DNA of 64,000 bases from Bartonella rattimassiliensis 15908 (GCF_000278215.1 NZ_JH725064.1:132581-196580), one strand, 5' to 3'; positions 37,564 to 47,430 are shown, numbered from the stretch's first letter. Program-made: numbers and translations. The notes: generated by a model not told the origin, from the letters alone.

Positions 37564-39426
37564 TTAACGTGAACACGCATCCATTTCTTCACGTAAAATT
37601 TCTAGTTCTAGCCATTCTTCTTCTTTTTGTGTGCAAGTATTTTTCTTTTTTTCCAACACTGTTGATAAATATTCAAAGCGCTCTCTATCACTGCGATAAA
37701 GAGCTGGATCAGAAAGCTCTTGTTCAATTTTTTTTATTTCATTTTGCAAAACAGCGATTTCCCCCGGCAGTTTTTCTAGTGCATAAACCTGCTTATAAGA
37801 CAATTTGCCTCGTGTTTTTTTCTTTCGTACAATCCCATTACGATCTGTTAATGAGGCTTGTTTTAAAAATTCTTCCGCATAAGACTTTGAAGGCACTTTA
37901 CGCTGCGATAATTCTGTTTTTTTGCGTTTTAAATTCAAGGCTTGCTTATTTTGTGCCATCATATCACTATAGCCGCCCGCATACAAAACCCAATGACCAT
38001 CACTTTCAGGTGCCAATATATGGGTTACAGTACGATCTAAAAAGTCTCTGTCATGACTAACCAACAACACTGTTCCTCCAAAATCAGCAATAAATTCTTG
38101 CAACAAATCCAAAGTTTCCATATCTAAATCATTGGTGGGTTCGTCAAGAATCAAAAGGTTTGCAGGATGCGAAAGCAATCGTGCAAGCATAAGGCGTGCT
38201 CTTTCTCCCCCTGAAAATTCTTTAAGCGGTGTGCACGCTTGTTCAGGTAGAAATAAAAAGTCTTTCATATAAGAAACCACATGCCGTTCTTGCCCATTGA
38301 TCACAAGAGTTTCTCCCCTTCCTCCCGTTAAATACTGCGCTAAAGTTTCTTCTTCATTTAAGACACGTTGCTGATCAAGCAATGCCATAGAGAGGTTATA
38401 GCCATGCCTCACCGTTCCACTATCCACGGTTTCTTGCCCAATCAATGCTGCAAGAAGCGTTGTCTTTCCGATACCATTGGGCCCAACCAAACCGATTCGA
38501 TCACCCCGCTGAATGCGCAAAGAGAAATCTTTCACGATAACGCGATCACCATAGGATTTTGAAATTTTCTTTGCTTCCAGCACTAATTGCCCAGAATCAT
38601 GACTTTTCGCAGCTATCAACAGAGCATTTCCGGGCTGTGCTTTATAGGTTTGCTGACGCTGTCTTAGTTTTTTTAATTCGCCCAAGCGCCGCACATTACG
38701 CTTTCGCCGTGCACTCACACCGTAACGCAACCATTGCTCTTCACGTGCCATCTGCCGCCCCAATTTATGGTGCTTTATGGCTTCTTCTTCAAGCGCTTTA
38801 TCCCGCCAACTCTCAAATTCTGAAAAACGTTTTTCCAACCTTTTTGTTGTTCCTCGATCAAGCCATACCGTTGAACGCGTCACATTTTCTAAAAAACGCC
38901 GATCATGGGAAATCACCACGACGGCTGCGCCCAAAGAAGATAAAATAGCTTCCAGCCATTCAATGGTTGGTAAATCAAGATGATTGGTTGGTTCATCTAA
39001 GAGCAAAATATCGGGTTTTGCTGCGATAGCCCGTAACAATGAAACGCGCCTTTTTTCTCCTCCCGAAAGCGTTTCTAATTTTTCCGTCCCCGAAAACCCT
39101 AAATTTGTACGAAGCGTATTGATCCACTGAACATCAGCTGTATCGTCCAGCCCTGCTTCCATATAAGTATTAATATCTTCAAACCCTGAACAATCCGGAT
39201 TTTGTGAGACATAACGAAGTGTCACGCGCGGATGGCAAAAAATTTCGCCACCATGAGGCTCTAATATTCCTGCGGCAATTTTTAACAGGGTCGATTTTCC
39301 ACAACCATTACGGCCAATCAGCGCAATACGCGCCCCTTGCTCAACCGATAAACAAGCTTGGTTGAGCAAAGGCGTTGCTCCAAAGTTTATGACAATGCGG
39401 TCAAGCCGCAGTAATGGTAGCACCAT
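37564..39426 (-). CDS. uup: ABC-F family ATPase, Uup type
   Basis: A duplicated ABC ATPase without membrane domain. It has Walker A GRNGCGKST (first) and GPNGIGKTT (second), signatures LSGGEKRR and FSGGERAR, and Walker B LLLDEPTNHLD and LILDEPTNDLD. The linker SARRKRNVRRL and the C-terminal coiled coil (last 80 residues) are typical of Uup, which acts on ribosomes/branched DNA and limits transposon precise excision in E. coli. The ATG at 39426 overlaps the stop of the upstream lipoprotein gene by one base (TAATG), so the reading from 39447 is unlikely. A decayed copy of its 3' end follows. Confidence 0.92.
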   Translation of the reverse strand: MVLPLLRLDRIVINFGATPLLNQACLSVEQGARIALIGRNGCGKSTLLKIAAGILEPHGGEIFCHPRVTLRYVSQNPDCSGFEDINTYMEAGLDDTADVQWINTLRTNLGFSGTEKLETLSGGEKRRVSLLRAIAAKPDILLLDEPTNHLDLPTIEWLEAILSSLGAAVVVISHDRRFLENVTRSTVWLDRGTTKRLEKRFSEFESWRDKALEEEAIKHHKLGRQMAREEQWLRYGVSARRKRNVRRLGELKKLRQRQQTYKAQPGNALLIAAKSHDSGQLVLEAKKISKSYGDRVIVKDFSLRIQRGDRIGLVGPNGIGKTTLLAALIGQETVDSGTVRHGYNLSMALLDQQRVLNEEETLAQYLTGGRGETLVINGQERHVVSYMKDFLFLPEQACTPLKEFSGGERARLMLARLLSHPANLLILDEPTNDLDMETLDLLQEFIADFGGTVLLVSHDRDFLDRTVTHILAPESDGHWVLYAGGYSDMMAQNKQALNLKRKKTELSQRKVPSKSYAEEFLKQASLTDRNGIVRKKKTRGKLSYKQVYALEKLPGEIAVLQNEIKKIEQELSDPALYRSDRERFEYLSTVLEKKKNTCTQKEEEWLELEILREEMDACSR

Positions 39427-39812
39427 TAACGAACACGACGCGGACAAGGTGCTTTATACATCACCCCTCTTGTATCACGGTAAGTACACAATTGTTGTAC
39501 TGGTACTCTTTGCGCACAAGGTGCTTGGTAAACATGTCCCCGACGACCACGATACGTGCATAATTGTGATTCCTGTTTTTGTTGTTTTCTTTGATTTGCC
39601 GCTGCACCGGTCACTGTTCCAGCAAGCGCCCCAAATGCTGCTCCCGTCAGCGCTGCTCCAGGCGTACTTCCAGCAATAGCAGCTCCAGCCAAAGCACCGA
39701 TTGCAGCGCCCCCTACACCGTAACGTGCAACACGTTCATCATTTGTCGTACAAGCGACAGAACTGAAACCAATGGCTGAAACAACGGCCACTTTAAAAAT
39801 TGATTTTAACAT
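39426..39812 (-). CDS. glycine-zipper lipoprotein (17-kDa antigen type)
   Basis: A lipoprotein with signal peptide and lipobox (SSVAC, Cys near residue 21). It has a Gly/Ala-rich glycine zipper of about 40 residues (GGAAIGALAGAAIAG onwards) and a C-terminal pair of LCTYR-xRG--Y-APC repeats. The start at 39812 has AAGGAAAGG upstream; the reading from 39839 is not favoured. Outer-membrane location is inferred. The stop overlaps the uup start (TAATG), so the two are coupled. Confidence 0.85.
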   Translation of the reverse strand: MLKSIFKVAVVSAIGFSSVACTTNDERVARYGVGGAAIGALAGAAIAGSTPGAALTGAAFGALAGTVTGAAANQRKQQKQESQLCTYRGRRGHVYQAPCAQRVPVQQLCTYRDTRGVMYKAPCPRRVR

Positions 39813-39916
39813 ATCAAAACCTTTCCTTCTAAAGATCAATACATAGATATATCGTTTATGTCAGCACTTAATCACTTGCACCCCCCCTGCCTTATTTAAA
39901 ATATATCGGAAGAGCT

Positions 39917-40552
39917 TTATGGAATAGGCACAGACGCTAACAATATAGCTTTTCCGGAACCTAAATGGCAAGAAAAGGTTCCACACACACGATTAGAAAG
40001 TGTTAAAGAAGAGCCAAATGACACATTTTTATCACAAATTTGCCATTTTACCCCTTTAAGCGTTAAGCCTTCTAGATCGGAAAAACCGATAAGACTAAAC
40101 AAACACTCTTTAGGCAAATCATATGAACAAGGTTGAGGTAAAACCGGCCAGCCTTCTTCCAAGCCGCTTGTTAACAACACTGCAATGCCTCTTTCAGCCA
40201 TCATTAACGCTTGCGTCATATGAGAAAGGCTATGATCACTTCTTTCACCTCCCAAAGCACCACATAAAATAAGCTTTTTAGCACCATTTTGCAGCGCTCT
40301 TTCACATGCCAGAGCACTATCTGTCATATCTTTATCAGAGGGAAAAATTTCACGTGGTACATGACTATATTGACGTATTAAACTCTCATCTGATGAATCA
40401 AAATCTCCTAACCATAATTCAGGCATCACATTAAGCGCTGCTGCATGACGCATACCCCCATCCGCAGCAATCACCCGACTGTTTTGAATTTGATTAAGCA
40501 AACGATCAGTGATACAAATATCGCCATTTAACAATATAGTAAATGTTGTCAT
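39917..40552 (-). CDS. thiN: thiamine pyrophosphokinase
   Basis: Converts thiamine to thiamine diphosphate, the cofactor of transketolase. The 211-residue protein shows VIAADGGMRHA (near 27), the GDFDS motif (LWLGDFDSSDES near 47), FPSDKDMTDSALA (near 70) and LGGERSDHSLSH (near 100), typical of TPK. With no complete thiamine synthesis set visible, it likely works on imported thiamine. It is a stand-alone minus-strand gene divergent from the M48 protease. Confidence 0.92.
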   Translation of the reverse strand: MTTFTILLNGDICITDRLLNQIQNSRVIAADGGMRHAAALNVMPELWLGDFDSSDESLIRQYSHVPREIFPSDKDMTDSALACERALQNGAKKLILCGALGGERSDHSLSHMTQALMMAERGIAVLLTSGLEEGWPVLPQPCSYDLPKECLFSLIGFSDLEGLTLKGVKWQICDKNVSFGSSLTLSNRVCGTFSCHLGSGKAILLASVPIP

Positions 40553-40746
40553 GCCATACTTTGCCTTTCAAAAAATTTCCTTTATAGAGCACCTTTTTAT
40601 AAATGAGAGCCATTTTTATAAACAATAACCGTGATATAGCCAAACGAACTCTTACCCTTCAAGCTTGTCTTACCCAAATACACGCTACAAAGATACAAAT
40701 GAGATTTGCCAAATTACACCGCAGAAACAACGTGCATCGTGAACCC

Positions 40747-42270
40747 ATGCACTCTATTTTTCAACGAAATTTTCTTTTGGGCTCGCTCCTGCGTAGAGCA
40801 ACTTTCATAAGTTTAATCCTTCTCCTTTCTGCTTGCCATACGCCCCTTTCTCAAAATGATAAGCTTTCTTCCACTTCTTCTAAAACAATCAAAAGTATCA
40901 ACAATAACAATATCAACAATATCTATGTCACATTAAGCGATCTACAACACCCACGTATTTTACAAATGTATGGCGGCGCTTATTATGATGCGAAACTTGA
41001 ACATCTTTTAGCAAAGATTGTCCGTAAACTAACAATTGCATCATATAATTTTCATCAAAGCTATTTTGTAACGATTTTAAATTCAGAAAGTGTCAATGCA
41101 TTTGCGCTCCCCAATGGCTCAATCTACATCACCCGTGGTATGCTGGCCTTAGCCAATGATTCTTCAGAAGTTGCAGCAATTTTAGCCCATGAGATTGCAC
41201 ATATCAGAGCCAATCATGGCATTTTACGCCTACAAAAAGAGACCGAATTGAAGATGACAAATCCCGTCACCCCCCGTCTTGTTTCTTCCCTTGGCAAAAA
41301 ACTTCACACCCCCATCCACAACAAGCAACAACTCGCACAATTTTCACGCAATCAAGAGCTGGAAGCTGATTCTCTTGCACTCGAAATGCTCCAACAAGCA
41401 GGATATGATCCATTTGCCTCTCCGCGCTTTCTTCAAACAATGGAATCTTATAGTGCTTTTCATAATATCTCTGGCACCCAAAATGCTTCTTTAGATTTTC
41501 TAGCTTCTCACCCAACCACCCCCCAACGCATTCAACTTGCGATAGAAAAGGCGCATAAAATCAGTAAAGAGAATAGTAAAATCATCGATCGTGATTCTTT
41601 TCTCACAAGCATTGATGGTATGATTTTTGGGGGAGATTTTTATACAGGTTTTGTACGAAACAACCAATTTATTCACCCACAATTGCGCATCGCTTTTTCT
41701 GTTCCAAATAATTTTACAATAGAATATTCAGCCCACACTGTTTGGGCCAGTGGACCAGATAAAATTGCGATTCGTTTTGATGCTATTCCACATCCTGCTG
41801 GAATATCTGCAAGTGATTATTTAAAAAGCGGTAGGATTATCGGACTAGACCAATCCTCTATCCGGCCTATCATAATTCAAGGATTGCCTCATCAAGGATT
41901 CCAAAGCCCAAATTTACTTGGAGCACATGCCCATGCTACAAATGATCAGTGGCAATTTGATGTCGTTGTCATTTTGTTTAACAATCACATTTTTCGTTTT
42001 CTGACAGCTGCCCCACATAATTCTCAAAATTTTACAGAAATTACCAAAAAAATTCTACAAAGTTTTCATTTTCTTTCATCTTCACAGTTACAAAAATTAA
42101 AACCCTTAAAAATCCGTATTGTCCGCGTTAAGCAAGGAGAAAACGTTGCAAACCTTGCCAATAAAATGCAACACACCCCACACAAAGAGAAACTCTTTCG
42201 CATTCTCAACGCCCTCTCACCAACTCAAACTTTACGCGCCGGTACAAAAGTGAAAATTATCACAGAATAA
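40747..42270 (+). CDS. M48-family metalloprotease lipoprotein
   Basis: A periplasmic zinc protease of the BepA/LoiP kind with the motif AHEIAHIRANHG and the third ligand Glu in NQELEADSLAL. It ends in a LysM-like region with REK/LFRILNALSPTQTLRAGTKVKI. The chosen ATG at 40747 gives a signal peptide with lipobox LLLSAC (Cys at residue 30). The frame is open to 40603, and starts at 40699 and 40603 have no better ribosome site. Family members help outer-membrane protein quality control. Confidence 0.88.
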   Translation: MHSIFQRNFLLGSLLRRATFISLILLLSACHTPLSQNDKLSSTSSKTIKSINNNNINNIYVTLSDLQHPRILQMYGGAYYDAKLEHLLAKIVRKLTIASYNFHQSYFVTILNSESVNAFALPNGSIYITRGMLALANDSSEVAAILAHEIAHIRANHGILRLQKETELKMTNPVTPRLVSSLGKKLHTPIHNKQQLAQFSRNQELEADSLALEMLQQAGYDPFASPRFLQTMESYSAFHNISGTQNASLDFLASHPTTPQRIQLAIEKAHKISKENSKIIDRDSFLTSIDGMIFGGDFYTGFVRNNQFIHPQLRIAFSVPNNFTIEYSAHTVWASGPDKIAIRFDAIPHPAGISASDYLKSGRIIGLDQSSIRPIIIQGLPHQGFQSPNLLGAHAHATNDQWQFDVVVILFNNHIFRFLTAAPHNSQNFTEITKKILQSFHFLSSSQLQKLKPLKIRIVRVKQGENVANLANKMQHTPHKEKLFRILNALSPTQTLRAGTKVKIITE

Positions 42271-42584
42271 ATGTTTTTTCTCCGCTCCAGTCTTGATTCT
42301 TTTTTGTCTATATCATACCCTCTCTAAGCATATTCACAACTGAAACGTAACACTTAAACACCCACCAACTTTATCATACTTCTCATCCCCCCCTGCTGGA
42401 TACAAACCTCCTCAAACCGACATCCCCTCACCTCTTCCTCTACTGCCCATAAAAGACCGCTAAAAGTACCGTAACGGCAAAGGAGCATATTCCTAGACAA
42501 TCTTGGACTAAACTTAAATCCAACTTCATCATGCTTTTCATCCCCTCCTTATATTGCCCTCTTCGCCCAAACGCTTTTCACTAC
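42271..42584. other. intergenic with a short direct repeat
   Basis: Two similar stretches, about 42366-42400 and 42518-42555 (CTTTATCATACTTCTCATCCCC against CTTCATCATGCTTTTCATCCCC, split here into shared CATCAT/CTTCTCAT and TCATCCCC blocks), lie between convergent M48 and rpoH genes. No gene recognised. Confidence 0.45.
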
Positions 42585-43496
42585 TTATATATCATAAGCA
42601 TCTTCTGAATGAATGGTCAGGAGAGCAGAACGCAATTTCTGCAAAGCACGTGCTTCAATTTGGCGCACGCGCTCCTTTGAAATTCCTAACTTTTCACCGA
42701 GAACTTCTAGAGTAGCTCCCTCTTCATTGAGGCGACGAAAGCGAATAATTTCCAATTCCCGTTCATTGAGAATTTGCAACGCATCATAAAGCCATTGTGT
42801 ACGCCGTTGACCATCAATCACTTGCTCAATTAAAGCATCAGGAAGAGGGCTATCATCCACCAATACATCCATCTTAGCAATGGGATTATCACTATTCTCA
42901 GAAACAGCAACGCTTAAGGAATTATCAGAACTGGAAAAACGAAAATCCATTGTTTCAACATCACGCACAGAAACGCCAAGTTTTTCAGCGATTGTGCGAA
43001 AGATATCCTGTTTTGACAAAGCACTATCATCCTGCACCAGCTTTGCTCTCAAACGCCGAAGATTAAAGAAGAGTGCTTTTTGCGAAGAACTGGTTCCACC
43101 ACGAACGATTGACCAATTTCGCAAAATATAATCTTGGATAGAAGCACGTATCCACCATGTTGCATACGTTGAAAAACGCACTTCCCGATCAGGTTCAAAA
43201 CGTGCAGCAGCCTCTAATAGTCCCACATACCCTTCTTGTACCAAATCCCCCAATGGCATTTTGAAACGTTTAAAGCGGTTAGCAATAGCAATCACCAAAC
43301 GCATATGAGCTGCTGCAATTTGATGCATAGCATCATCATCACGTTTGTCTTTCCACCGCAGAGCCAAATCATGCTCTTTTTGTCGTTCAAGATAAGGTGC
43401 TTGCATAGCAGAACGCATCATATTACGTCCTAGGCTTTTGTCTGCATCGCTATAATTTTTGCTGCTTTTATAAACAGCATTTGAAAGATTACCCAT
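42585..43496 (-). CDS. rpoH: RNA polymerase sigma factor RpoH (sigma-32 family)
   Basis: An alternative sigma factor of the heat-shock group, 303 residues. Region 2 has the core-binding RLVIAIANRFKRFK and the -10-binding RFSTYATWWIRASIQDYILRN. The RpoH box QKALFFNLRR (near residue 140) is diagnostic. Region 4 has LGISKERVRQIEARAL. The TSSSQKALFFNLRR form resembles the RpoH2 type of rhizobia, but the subtype is not certain. Confidence 0.93.
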   Translation of the reverse strand: MGNLSNAVYKSSKNYSDADKSLGRNMMRSAMQAPYLERQKEHDLALRWKDKRDDDAMHQIAAAHMRLVIAIANRFKRFKMPLGDLVQEGYVGLLEAAARFEPDREVRFSTYATWWIRASIQDYILRNWSIVRGGTSSSQKALFFNLRRLRAKLVQDDSALSKQDIFRTIAEKLGVSVRDVETMDFRFSSSDNSLSVAVSENSDNPIAKMDVLVDDSPLPDALIEQVIDGQRRTQWLYDALQILNERELEIIRFRRLNEEGATLEVLGEKLGISKERVRQIEARALQKLRSALLTIHSEDAYDI

Positions 43497-44070
43497 AATA
43501 ACCCCTTGCGATTAAAATTTATCAAAATTGATTTGGCAACGACATCCTTGTTTTTTCTCAAAAAAAGAACGCAAAAGTTGTTAACTTGTGCACCACTACT
43601 TTAACGTGTATTTTTATAATCGCAATTGTTTTTTTTAATTGTCACAGTAAAACTTTTTGTCATAGGACACAATTTCACCCACAAAACACCCCTACAATAT
43701 GCCTTTTAGCCTATGAAATATTTGAAAAACTTTTTCTTTGCGTTTCAGACAAAAAAATAAAATGCCGAGCAAAACAAATGCTATTTTTTTAATGATCGAT
43801 TCCATTTTCTTTTAAATTAAATAATTTATTTATACTTTCAGCTTTACAATACAACCAATAAGTGTAATTAATAAATATTAAAGCATCTTAACTGAATGAA
43901 AATTGAATAAAAAAGAATCATCTAAATTTTGAAGACACAAAAAGAAATATCAAAAAACGACAAGAATGATTGAAGCAAACATAGCAAACGTGTTAAAGAC
44001 ATAACATCATTATGAATATGAAATCATCGCACAAAGCTTTTACCAGTTCACACTGAGAAAGAAAATAATC
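43497..44070. other. intergenic, divergent rpoH and truncated helicase
   Basis: AT-rich, no intact gene. I looked for remains of a helicase motor domain (Walker motifs, DExH) upstream of 44071 on the plus strand and found none. Promoters for both flanking genes are expected here. Confidence 0.4.
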
Positions 44071-45630
44071 ATGGATAGCAAGATTGTTCCACAACATGAA
44101 ATTCTTCAAGATGATATTCTCATTGAAAAACACGGAAGGGGTAAATTTGAGGGTTTTCGTTTTTATGCCAACAAAAACAATACCGATCAAACAACAGAGA
44201 ATAAAGATTTGATTCTTGCTTTTTCCAAACGTGCGACACGTTTTTGTGCTTGTGCAAATGGAGATTTATCCCTCAGCTCTGATGGAATTGTGCGCTGGAT
44301 TGGTCAACCTGTAGGACAACTTATCGCCACGGAAGATTTTTTCAAACCAAAACTGATTGTTTTAGCAGACGCACAACTTACAGGTGAATTCCGCGACAAC
44401 GTTACGAAACGATTAGAGCGTTTTGTAAGCTTTCATTTTGAGACAACTTTAAAACCTCTATTTGATTTGCGTACTGCTGATAATTTAACGGCTTCCACAA
44501 ACGATCTTACCTCACAATTGGTTAACTCTTTAGGGATTTTACCCCGCCGCGAAATCTTAAACATTGTCAAAAATCTTGAGCAAGAATCACGTGCTGTCCT
44601 TCGGCGATTAGGGGTTCGCTTTGGCGCTTTTCATATTTATGTTGCAGGAATACTTAAACCCGCTCCTGTTCAAGCCATTACCCTTTTGTGGAATCTTCAA
44701 AATGCGGGTCAAAACCAAACTGGTTTGGGTGAAATTTTTGCCGCATTGTCTTCTGGCCGCACCTCTTTGAGAGTTGATCCTACCTACAACCGCCAATTTT
44801 ATCAATTAGCCGGTTATCGAATCTTAGGACAACGCGCAGTACGGATTGATATTTTAGAACGCCTTGCCAATCTTATCCGCCCAACACTTCATTGGAAACA
44901 AGGAAGTGCTTCCAAACCTGATGGTGCTTATGACGGCAAAAGTTTTTTTGTGACCTCAACCATGATGTCCATTCTTGGGGCTAATAGAAATGATATGGAG
45001 GAAATTCTCAAAGGGCTTGGCTATCAATCATACAGCGTAAGCAATAGTGTTTTTGAACAAAATCTCCTTGCACACAAAGCCTCTTCCGCTATCAATGGGG
45101 CAACAAATGGTGTAACATCAAATGTTCCTGCGGCAGAATGCGTTGGCAGTCAATGGCAAACAGTAATTACTTCAGAAACAACACAAGAAGAAAAAGATAC
45201 TTCATCCTCTTATGTTGAAAAGTACCCTAATAACACCAATCATTTGCCCGCAGCTGAACCTGTTGGGAGTTTTGCCAGGTCCTCCCTCCCCACAGCGGAA
45301 GATAAAGTAGTTTTATTATGGCATTATAGGCCTCAATTTCACCACCACACACAAAAAAAACGCGATAAATCTAGAAATAAGTGGCAAAGTCAACCGAAGG
45401 GCGCTGTAAAAAAAGGGGACAATATGAATAAAAGTGTTCCTCAAGAGCCGTCATCACAAATAAAACATTCTCATAAGTCTCAGAAAAGCCAAGGCAAACG
45501 TGCGAATCATAAACCCTTTCAAAAAGAAAAGCGTCTTAATCCTGATTCACCCTTTGCAAAATTAGCTGTGCTCCGCGATCAACTCACCAATCATAAAGAC
45601 ACATGCGCACTTTCCTCCAAAGATCACTAA
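44071..45630 (+). CDS. C-terminal half of a rhizobial SUV3-type helicase, motor domain missing
   Basis: Over its first 350 residues this 519-residue product follows the C-terminal part of the long ATP-dependent helicase that stands upstream of fdxA and carD in rhizobia and Brucella. Recognisable blocks are FRFYA, ARAVRVDILERLANLIRP, LRRLGVRFGAFHIYV and the terminal PDSPFAKLAVLRDQL. No Walker A, DExH or other helicase motif exists, and the protein starts near the middle of the family. A low-complexity Lys/Gln/Ser-rich stretch (residues 350-500) carries two AAE-VGS repeats. The frame is intact, so it may still bind nucleic acid, but it cannot be a helicase. The family assignment is from memory. 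Confidence 0.7.
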   Translation: MDSKIVPQHEILQDDILIEKHGRGKFEGFRFYANKNNTDQTTENKDLILAFSKRATRFCACANGDLSLSSDGIVRWIGQPVGQLIATEDFFKPKLIVLADAQLTGEFRDNVTKRLERFVSFHFETTLKPLFDLRTADNLTASTNDLTSQLVNSLGILPRREILNIVKNLEQESRAVLRRLGVRFGAFHIYVAGILKPAPVQAITLLWNLQNAGQNQTGLGEIFAALSSGRTSLRVDPTYNRQFYQLAGYRILGQRAVRIDILERLANLIRPTLHWKQGSASKPDGAYDGKSFFVTSTMMSILGANRNDMEEILKGLGYQSYSVSNSVFEQNLLAHKASSAINGATNGVTSNVPAAECVGSQWQTVITSETTQEEKDTSSSYVEKYPNNTNHLPAAEPVGSFARSSLPTAEDKVVLLWHYRPQFHHHTQKKRDKSRNKWQSQPKGAVKKGDNMNKSVPQEPSSQIKHSHKSQKSQGKRANHKPFQKEKRLNPDSPFAKLAVLRDQLTNHKDTCALSSKDH

Positions 45631-45651
45631 AATAATAAATGGAGGTAGATC

Positions 45652-45993
45652 TTGACTCATGTCGTAACTGATAACTGCATTCATTGCAAATATACTGATT
45701 GCGTTGAAGTATGCCCTGTCGATTGTTTTTATGAAGGTGAGAATATGTTAGTCATTCACCCTGATGAATGTATCGATTGTGGTGTGTGCGTGCCGGAATG
45801 TCCAGCGGAAGCGATCATACCTGATACCGAACCAGGACTCGAAAAGTGGTTAGAACTTAATTTTCATTATGCAAACAAATGGCCTAATCTGACAACTCGA
45901 AAAGATCCTCTCCCTCAAGCAAAAGAAATGGATGGCGTTCCAAACAAACTAGAAAAGTATTTTTCAGAGAATCCAGGAAGTGGGGAAGAATAA
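45652..45993 (+). CDS. fdxA: 7Fe-8S ferredoxin FdxA
   Basis: A 113-residue ferredoxin with the two cluster motifs [14 protein letters not shown] and [12 protein letters not shown], the 3Fe-4S/4Fe-4S arrangement of FdxA, plus the usual C-terminal extension. The start is TTG at 45652 with a strong GGAGG six bases upstream; no ATG precedes the first cysteine in a usable place. It lies 21 bases after the truncated helicase, so the S4-domain RNA-binding gene usually between them in relatives is absent. Confidence 0.95.
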   Translation: MTHVVTDNCIHCKYTDCVEVCPVDCFYEGENMLVIHPDECIDCGVCVPECPAEAIIPDTEPGLEKWLELNFHYANKWPNLTTRKDPLPQAKEMDGVPNKLEKYFSENPGSGEE

Positions 45994-46297
45994 TGATACA
46001 GTGCACGACCTCCTCCTTCAGCGCTTATAAAGACTATCTTGTAAAAATAAAAAATCCTTAAGCGAAATGATTGATTCTTTTGATATTTGATGTTAGTGTT
46101 ATTTTAACGTGATCATCTTTCTAAGTATTTTTCTTTGCTTTTTGTAGTAAAGCGATGTATTTTTTTTTGAATTTAAAAGTACGCGACTTTTATGCTCACT
46201 TAATTGATACAATATACTTGGTTAAAGAAAACTTAACCCTCAGGTTTATAGCCTGTTTTCCGATACATTTGTTGATCATAAGGGAGTAAACTAAAAT
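45994..46297. other. fdxA-carD intergenic region
   Basis: No gene recognised. A purine-rich AAGGGAG ribosome site lies 11 bases before the carD ATG; the carD promoter is expected here. Confidence 0.4.
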
Positions 46298-46882
46298 ATG
46301 GCATCCCAACATGGAACATCCTCTAAAACTAAAGAATTTGCAACCTCTGAATATATCGTCTATCCTACCCATGGAGTGGGACAAATTATAGCGATTGAAG
46401 ATCAAGAAGTTGCAGGACACAAATTAAAACTTTTTGTCATTCATTTTGCGAAAGATAAAATGGATATCAAAGTCCCCATTGCAAAAGCCCTCTCCATTGG
46501 AATGCGTAAATTATCTGCTGGTGATTCCGTCGAGCGTGCCTTAAAAATCTTACACGGAAAAGCACGTGTTAAACGAACCATGTGGTCACGCCGAGCGCAA
46601 GAATATGATGCAAAAATCAACTCAGGAGATCTTATTTGCATCGCAGAAGTGGTCCGTGATCTTTTCCGCTCTAACCTACAGCCTGAACAATCATACTCTG
46701 AGCGTCAACTTTATACTGCTGCTCTTGAAAGAATGGCCCGCGAAATTGCGGTTATTAATAGTTTTTCTGAAACAGAAGCTATCAATCTCATAGAGATGCA
46801 TCTCTCCAAAAAGCCAAAACGTGATTTTAAAGCTGAGAGAGAAGAAACAGATGAAGGTAGCAAAGCTGTATACGCTGCATAA
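46298..46882 (+). CDS. carD: CarD/CdnL-family transcription regulator
   Basis: CarD-type proteins bind RNA polymerase beta and stabilise open promoter complexes. They are needed for rRNA transcription in several bacteria. The 194 residues show the N-terminal RNAP-interacting domain (EYIVYPTHGVGQI near residue 17, HKLKLFVIHFAKDKMDIKVP) and the helical C-terminal domain with MWSRRAQEYDAKINSGDL and SYSERQLYTAALERMAREIA. A clear terminator follows 36 bases after the stop. Confidence 0.94.
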   Translation: MASQHGTSSKTKEFATSEYIVYPTHGVGQIIAIEDQEVAGHKLKLFVIHFAKDKMDIKVPIAKALSIGMRKLSAGDSVERALKILHGKARVKRTMWSRRAQEYDAKINSGDLICIAEVVRDLFRSNLQPEQSYSERQLYTAALERMAREIAVINSFSETEAINLIEMHLSKKPKRDFKAEREETDEGSKAVYAA

Positions 46883-46918
46883 CATAACACACCTTTCATC
46901 ATAACAAGACATTTTGAT

Positions 46919-46950
46919 AAAACCAGCTTTTTTGCTGGTTTTATTTTTTT
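46919..46950 (+). terminator. rho-independent terminator of carD
   Basis: The stem AAAACCAGC / GCTGGTTTT closes a six-T loop and is followed by ATTTTTTT. Because the stem is flanked by A and T runs, it could also act on the minus strand, but no minus-strand gene ends nearby. Confidence 0.92.
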
Positions 46951-47066
46951 AGCATCCTTTATACCTTCAAGGACAAAATTTCCTAACCAGCACCAATCTG
47001 TAAACACTCCAACTTTTCGGCAAAATAACCTCCTAACGCCTCATTTGCTTGCTTAATATATAAAAG

Positions 47067-47165
47067 ACTAATTTATAAATAATATAGCGTTACCCATATT
47101 AAATTAAAGCCTTGAATATCGTTAATTTTTCTCACTCCACATCTGGATATGTTAAATCAATTCAA
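47067..47165 (+). repeat. partial integrase-leader repeat (copy 12)
   Basis: AT box-like start at 47067 and a hairpin region with TTGAATATCG, then the leader is interrupted by the next full copy. A tandem arrangement as at 20.6-20.9 kb. Confidence 0.6.
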
Positions 47166-47183
47166 ATCGCACTCTACAAGATA

Positions 47184-47430
47184 TTGATTTATAATGATAA
47201 TTTATCGTTATTTATATTGAATTGGAACCACGAATAACGTAAGATTCTTTTATTTCAAATCTCTTTATCTTGAATCAATCAAAACCATTCGCTTGCATGT
47301 CAAAAGCAGAACGAGTGTGTGGATAAAAACTGTCTAAGAAAGGAGTAAAAATGGTTTTTATGAATCATCTTAATGCAAGAGCTGTCGTAACACCTAAGAG
47401 CTGACAAATATAATAATGATGCCGATTTGC
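47184..47430 (+). repeat. integrase-leader repeat (copy 13) with 18 codons
   Basis: AT box TTGATTTATAATGATAA at 47184, a decayed stem, a pyrimidine-rich segment with GTGTGTGGATAAAAAC, AGAAAGGAG and an ATG at 47351. The frame runs 17 codons with integrase-like residues (MVFMNHLNARAVV) and stops at 47404 (TGA) after a shift. More integrase-like bases continue to about 47430. Confidence 0.82.

Noticed and set aside
37569-38060. 163-codon plus-strand frame opposite uup
   Set aside because: An antisense shadow of the uup coiled-coil region, without ribosome site or family.
40580-40625. Another integrase-leader copy before the M48 gene (ATGAGAGCCATTTTTATAAAC)
   Set aside because: Only a short likeness to the start region; no AT box, leader or ribosome-site order around it.
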